Shown here in pieces: positions 59,778 through 64,000 of a stretch of DNA of 64,000 bases; the stretch's first letter is position 1; each line of letters starts with the position of its first letter. Source of the DNA: Colivivens sp963626085 (GTDB lineage: Bacteria; Bacteroidota; Bacteroidia; Bacteroidales; Bacteroidaceae); the NCBI GenBank assembly GCA_963626085.1, contig CAVFVJ010000002.1:44848-108847 (forward strand), written 5' to 3'. The notes under the pieces are model-generated. The model was not told the origin of the DNA, ran no database searches, and saw nothing but the letters and a program-made list of their open reading frames with translations. A program made the translations under genes and the position numbers.

Positions 59778-61529
59778 TTATGCTTTATGAGGTTTAACCA
59801 TGTCCTTAATCTGACTTACATAGTCATTGTACTGTTCTGACTTGTATTCGGAATAGTTCATCTGCTTACACAGGTTTATCATCTTCTTGAAGAAGTCCAC
59901 CACGTCGAGGAAGTTCTCGAAATGATAATCCGCCTCACATATTTCCGTAACCAGATCCAGTATCTCCTCCTGACGCTCAAGCGATGTCATGGCATCAATC
60001 TCGTCAAACGCATCCTGCTGGAGGAGCACATAGTCAACGACCTCCGACTTCCAGAATGTCTCATGGTAGTCCACTGGCACACCGTCGTCACCAAGGATAT
60101 TAATCTGTTCTGAAATTTCCTTTCCACGTTGCATTCGTGTTTTCAGTGCCAACACCTTCGGAATCCACTGGTCGTTGATCTTCTTTGCCACATATTCCTT
60201 GAATTCAGGATATTCCAGATATTTGGAGTATGAATCAATCGGGTTAACGGCAGGGTAGCGTTTCTTGTCTGCACGGTCTTGTTCCAAGCCATAGAAGCAA
60301 CGCGCCACCTTCTTGGTATTCTCTGTCACAGGCTCTTTCAAGTTACCACCGGCAGGCGACACTGTTCCGATGAAAGTGACGGAACCGACCTCTCCGTTGT
60401 TAAGATAGACGTAACCTGCACGACCATAGAAGTTACTGATGAGTGCACCCAAGTCCATCGGGAAGGCATCTGGACCAGGCAATTCCTCCATACGGTTAGA
60501 CATCTCTCGCAGAGCCTGCGCCCAACGGGATGTAGAGTCTGCCATGAGAAGCACGCGCAGTCCCATTGACCTGTAGTACTCCGCCATTGTCATTGCTGTA
60601 TACACAGATGCCTCTCGGGCTGCCACTGGCATGTTTGACGTATTGGCAATGATTATTGTACGTTCCATCAACTTACGTCCCGTATGTGGGTCAACCAGTT
60701 CAGGGAACTCAGTAAATATCTCCACCACCTCATTCGCACGCTCTCCACACGCTGCGATAATCACGATGTCGGCCTCCGCCTGTTTTGATATTGCGTGCTG
60801 CAGGACTGTCTTACCTGTTCCGAACGGTCCTGGGATAAATCCTGTTCCGCCCTCGACAATTGGGTTGAACGTATCTATAGTACGCACACCTGTCTCCAGC
60901 AACTTGAACGGGCGCGGTTTCTCCTTATAATTGGTCATTGCAAACTTCACTGGCCAATGCTGAATCATGTCGACCTTCAGTTCCTCGCCGTTATCCTTTG
61001 TGAGTACTGCAATAGTGTCTGTTATTTTGTACTGTCCAGCTGGTGCAATCGTCTTTACACGAGCCTTACCCTCCATTTGGAAAGGTACCATGATCTTTAG
61101 AGGTTGTGAGTTCTCGACAACCGTACCGAGCCAGTCAGACGACTGTACTGTATCTCCGACCTTCACCAGTGGCTCGAAATCCCAGATACGGTCCTCATCC
61201 AACGGATTGGTATACTGTCCACGCTTAAGGAAGACACCCTCCATCTTGTTAAGGTCATTCTGCAAACCGTCGAAATTCTTCGACAACATACCAGGAGCCA
61301 GTTTCACCTCAAGCATGTGACCGGTAAACTCAGCCGGAGCACCGACTTTCAGTCCACGAGTAGATTCGAACACCTGGACGAACACATCAGAACCCACGAC
61401 CTTAATGACTTCAGCCATAAGCCGGTCGCCACCGGTTTCTATATAGCATATCTCGCCTTGAGACACCGGACCGTCAACTCCAAGAGTCACCATGTTGGCA
61501 ATTACGCCTTTAACAGTTCCTTTTGTCAT
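59778..61529 (-). CDS. ntpA: V-type ATPase subunit A (catalytic)
   Basis: Catalytic ATPase subunit, 583 residues. P-loop GPFGTGKT at 234-241, the VIIAACGERANEV catalytic Glu region, and GSVTFIGTVSPAGGNLKEPVTENT, which is characteristic of V/A-type A subunits. The non-homologous insert at about 90-190 is present but shorter than in archaea. It follows DUF2764 by 23 bases. Confidence 0.96.
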   Translation of the reverse strand: MTKGTVKGVIANMVTLGVDGPVSQGEICYIETGGDRLMAEVIKVVGSDVFVQVFESTRGLKVGAPAEFTGHMLEVKLAPGMLSKNFDGLQNDLNKMEGVFLKRGQYTNPLDEDRIWDFEPLVKVGDTVQSSDWLGTVVENSQPLKIMVPFQMEGKARVKTIAPAGQYKITDTIAVLTKDNGEELKVDMIQHWPVKFAMTNYKEKPRPFKLLETGVRTIDTFNPIVEGGTGFIPGPFGTGKTVLQHAISKQAEADIVIIAACGERANEVVEIFTEFPELVDPHTGRKLMERTIIIANTSNMPVAAREASVYTAMTMAEYYRSMGLRVLLMADSTSRWAQALREMSNRMEELPGPDAFPMDLGALISNFYGRAGYVYLNNGEVGSVTFIGTVSPAGGNLKEPVTENTKKVARCFYGLEQDRADKKRYPAVNPIDSYSKYLEYPEFKEYVAKKINDQWIPKVLALKTRMQRGKEISEQINILGDDGVPVDYHETFWKSEVVDYVLLQQDAFDEIDAMTSLERQEEILDLVTEICEADYHFENFLDVVDFFKKMINLCKQMNYSEYKSEQYNDYVSQIKDMVKPHKA

Positions 61530-61552
61530 AATGTATATCTATCTATTTTTTT

Positions 61553-62392
61553 CTATTTAACAAATTCATCTGGTACTTTAGCCTCACTGCGGAGGTTCTC
61601 TATGATTTGTCGGAACTGAGCCTTGCCTTCCTCAACGTCAAGCATCTTCCAGCGTTCCAGTATCTCCAACTTACAGAAATAGGCGAACAGGGCTTCAACC
61701 GAGAATACATCATCGAGGGCGTTCTCGTCTAGCCACGCCCACCTAAAAGCATCTATCTTCTTTTCCTTCAAGACAGGGTCGGTTTCTTCTACAATCCTCA
61801 TCAGGTCCGCTACATAGTCATACTCACGAGTCAAGTCGAAGTCCTTTGTGTTATTTGTCCGAATCAGTTCAGTAACTTCATTGTCACCTTGGATACAGTC
61901 TGCTACATTAAGACCGTTTTTCTTGGCTATCAGTCCAGTAAGGATATTTGTTACATTGAAGTTAAACGTGTACCAACTGGCCATCATCCTGTTCGGACTC
62001 TTCATGGCATACTGGTAGTACGCCAACATTATCGCATCCTCTGGAAAATACCCTGGATTTTGGCTGTTGTACTCGTAGTTTCGTGCAAATTCCGACATAA
62101 ACGTAGGAAAACGGTGCACATTGAAGTTCATGTCCTTCGCTGACTTTATCAAGTCCTTATACTGGTCAAGCACAAAATTACCGTAAGCACTAATCTTTGA
62201 GTCTGGATTCTTAAGGAGTTTAACTAAGTTCAGACAGTCGTACCTCAAGAAGAAGCGGTAGAGCAACTTTCTGTCCTCAGCAGAAAGCATCTCACGCGTC
62301 TCCTCCTTCAGTTCACCGACAGTTCTTGCCTGATTGGTATCCGAGAGTGATACATCAGGTAAGCCTGCCATCAAGCAATAATAATGTCCCAT
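61553..62392 (-). CDS. DUF2764 protein in V-ATPase operon (candidate subunit C equivalent)
   Basis: A 279-residue soluble, mostly helical protein found in the V-ATPase operons of Bacteroidota. It begins MGHYYCLMAGLPDVSLSD and contains ADDRKLLYRFFLRYDCLNLVKLL-like and WYTFNFNVTNILTGLIAKKNG blocks. These recall the helical yeast Vma6/prokaryotic C subunits, which connect D/F with the K ring, and no other C subunit is in the operon. Equivalence to C is therefore a good guess, by position and helical type, and not shown by close sequence. A start eight codons later (MAGLPD) is possible. Confidence 0.8.
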   Translation of the reverse strand: MGHYYCLMAGLPDVSLSDTNQARTVGELKEETREMLSAEDRKLLYRFFLRYDCLNLVKLLKNPDSKISAYGNFVLDQYKDLIKSAKDMNFNVHRFPTFMSEFARNYEYNSQNPGYFPEDAIMLAYYQYAMKSPNRMMASWYTFNFNVTNILTGLIAKKNGLNVADCIQGDNEVTELIRTNNTKDFDLTREYDYVADLMRIVEETDPVLKEKKIDAFRWAWLDENALDDVFSVEALFAYFCKLEILERWKMLDVEEGKAQFRQIIENLRSEAKVPDEFVK

Positions 62393-62443
62393 CGTTGGTT
62401 GATTGTCGATTCAAACAGTAATGTCATCACTCAGTGCCTAGGA

Positions 62444-63037
62444 TTACTTGAAGAGCAAATCAACAAGCTGAGGACGCAGGAATGACCTGAAATAGTCCTC
62501 GAACTCTTTCTCTCCAAAAGTCACTTTGTACGAACCGTCTGCCGGTTCTACAGTAAACAAAGCATCTTGTCCATGTACTCCCTGAATCTTCACACCTTTG
62601 TCGAGCAATGCCTTTGCTTTGGACGCGAACACAGCCTTTAGACTGTCAGCGTCTTCTGTTGAGATTACAATATCCTCCTGTGCACCCCATTTCTCTGCAA
62701 GATTAAGGATAAACTGGTTCATAAACGACTTGTCCGCCACGGTCTTCTTGACAACTTCATTTACGCAAGAGTCTGTGAGGACATTCGCAATTTCAGTCTT
62801 CAAAGAACTTAATGCCTGTCCAGCATACATCTTTAGTTCCGATCTGGTATTCGCATTCAGTGCGTCTGCCTCTTTCTTTGCCATTGCTATAATACTCTCT
62901 GCTTGAGTCTTGGCATCATCAATGATTTTAGCCGACTCATCCTTTGCAGCAGAAACGATTTTCTCAGCCTCCGCCTTACCTTTCTCTACACCCTCGTTCA
63001 AGAGTTTGTCCGTCAGTTCTTGTATTTTACTTTCCAT
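62444..63037 (-). CDS. ntpE: V-type ATPase subunit E
   Basis: Peripheral stalk subunit, 197 residues. The N-terminal 90 residues are a long charged helix (GKAEAEKIVSAAKDESAKIIDDAKTQAES) forming the stalk coiled coil and the rest the globular head that binds A/B (YAGQALSSLKTEIANVL, TFGEKEFEDYFRSFLRPQLVDLLF). Its usual coiled-coil partner G (or H) is not visible in the operon. First gene of the operon, with promoters at 63065-63093. Confidence 0.85.
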   Translation of the reverse strand: MESKIQELTDKLLNEGVEKGKAEAEKIVSAAKDESAKIIDDAKTQAESIIAMAKKEADALNANTRSELKMYAGQALSSLKTEIANVLTDSCVNEVVKKTVADKSFMNQFILNLAEKWGAQEDIVISTEDADSLKAVFASKAKALLDKGVKIQGVHGQDALFTVEPADGSYKVTFGEKEFEDYFRSFLRPQLVDLLFK

Positions 63038-63064
63038 ATCCGACTGCTAATTAATTTCAGTGTA

Positions 63065-63093
63065 CAAATATAATACTTTTTCTGCAACAACAA
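63065..63093 (-). promoter_or_regulatory. V-ATPase operon promoter
   Basis: On the - strand, TTG at 63093-63091 and TATATTTG at 63072-63065, 18 bases apart. Its box is 28 bases before the ntpE start. A second box, TACCTTTG, at 63136-63129 may be another start. Confidence 0.65.
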
Positions 63094-63186
63094 GGTTTAT
63101 TGAAAAAATAAGTGTAAATAATCGGCTGCAAAGGTACGATTTCGTCCTCAAATGTAAGCCCAATAAGTAAAAACTTGAACAGGCAC

Positions 63187-63230
63187 GAAAAAAAAAACGA
63201 GTCCTCAAGACTTGTATCTTGAAGACTCGT
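63187..63230 (-). terminator. rRNA operon terminator
   Basis: 14-bp stem (63197-63210 with 63217-63230, one G-U pair), six-base loop, then a run of about ten T on the - strand (63188-63197). A textbook terminator directly after the 5S gene, separating the rRNA operon from the V-ATPase operon. Confidence 0.92.
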
Positions 63231-63240
63231 TGTAAGAAAA

Positions 63241-63351
63241 AAGGCGGCGACCTACTCTCCCGCATTGCAGTGCAGTACCATCGGCGCGCCCGGGCTTAAC
63301 TTCTCTGTTCGGGATGGGAAGAGGTGGAACCCCGGGGCTGTAGCCACCTGA
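63241..63351 (-). rRNA. rrf: 5S ribosomal RNA
   Basis: On the - strand the sequence starts CAGGTGGCTA, has CCATCCCGAACAGAGAAGT at the usual loop and ends GAGTAGGTCGCCGCCTT. The ends pair as helix I (AGGTGGC with GCCGCCT). Length about 111 bases; ends are approximate by a few bases. Confidence 0.95.
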
Positions 63352-63535
63352 ATGTATCGCTGCCGCCGCTGACCCACTCGGGGATGACGGGGCGTATGGA
63401 TTGACTACCGGAAGGAAAAGGGAAGACAACTTGCCAGTATGACAAGGGAAAGGCGAAAGACGCCAAAACAAAAAGCGCGGACCGCCAAAGGTGTGCGCCC
63501 CCTAACTGTCATCTAAATGACAACCAAATGAAGGG
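63352..63535 (-). other. 23S-5S spacer
   Basis: About 180 bases between the rRNA genes. No tRNA gene is visible in it. It holds short repeats and A/G-rich stretches that probably fold into RNase III processing stems; I could not outline these with certainty. Confidence 0.6.

Positions 63536-64000
<465 letters not shown>

Noticed and set aside
63352..63535. tRNA in the 23S-5S spacer
   Set aside because: No cloverleaf-like pairing or conserved T-loop was seen.

Overview
The window looks like chromosomal DNA from a Bacteroidales bacterium, most likely Prevotella or a close relative. The evidence is the Bacteroidota-type promoter box TAnnTTTG upstream of many genes, the lack of Shine-Dalgarno sites, a PorT-type secretion protein, many SusD-era style lipoproteins and barrels, a bacterial V-type ATPase operon containing a DUF2764 gene, and an argR-GNAT-argG-argC-argD arginine operon. 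The genus is an inference from gene content, not from a database match.

Layout. 1-7.8 kb (+): the end of an imelysin gene, a di-heme DUF1111 lipoprotein, an OprO/P-like porin, a CxxCH lipoprotein, a Rid-like protein and a fused ResB-CcsA cytochrome c synthase, in one close-packed run that reads as an envelope iron/heme operon. 7.9-11.4 kb: a 2[4Fe-4S] ferredoxin (-) and proC-pta-ackA (+), the last two being the acetate/ATP branch. 11.4-17.9 kb (-): an ABC-F ATPase and the arginine operon, with a palindromic ArgR-type operator in front of argR. 18-21.9 kb (-): lpxH, a DUF59 Fe-S factor, radC, a GT2 glycosyltransferase, porT and rpmH. 22.1-26.5 kb: efp (+), a secreted GH2 glycosidase (-) and a MalY/PatB aminotransferase (-). 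26.6-32.7 kb (+): gltX, waaA, a gamma-carbonic-anhydrase-like protein and a YfhO membrane protein.

32.7-37.2 kb is an accessory island: an AAA-ATPase/PD-(D/E)XK protein, the C-terminal half of an HpaII-family restriction enzyme, an unrecognised protein with a Gly/Ser/Thr tail, and a DUF4143 ATPase gutted by an internal deletion. It is bracketed and subdivided by three copies of a dispersed palindromic repeat (terminal inverted repeat ATAGTAGGTG); a fourth copy lies at 50.5 kb. 37.2-44 kb (-): an RND efflux operon (MFP, RND pump, outer membrane factor) ending in an lpxA homologue. 44.3-50.1 kb: a large secreted protein, a small barrel, a GHL10 glycosidase-like protein and an orphan ATP-grasp protein. 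50.1-50.9 kb has no gene but holds the fourth repeat, a long hairpin and a candidate structured RNA. 50.9-55.3 kb: a carboxyltransferase whose C-terminal biotinyl-like domain lacks the biotin lysine, a DUF4923 lipoprotein, a YycJ-like MBL hydrolase and panB. 55.3-63 kb (-): the V-ATPase operon E-DUF2764-A-B-D-I-K, with all five Na+-ligand positions of the Enterococcus K ring kept (one as Ser for Thr). 63.2-64 kb (-): the end of an rRNA operon (23S 3' part and 5S) with a textbook terminator.

The most unusual points are the repeat family and the island it frames, the candidate ncRNA at 50.7-50.86 kb, the heme/imelysin operon, the lysine-less biotinyl domain, and the Na+-site signature with subunits F, G and C absent from the V-ATPase operon. 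All assignments rest on reading the sequence and on recalled family features; no search was run.
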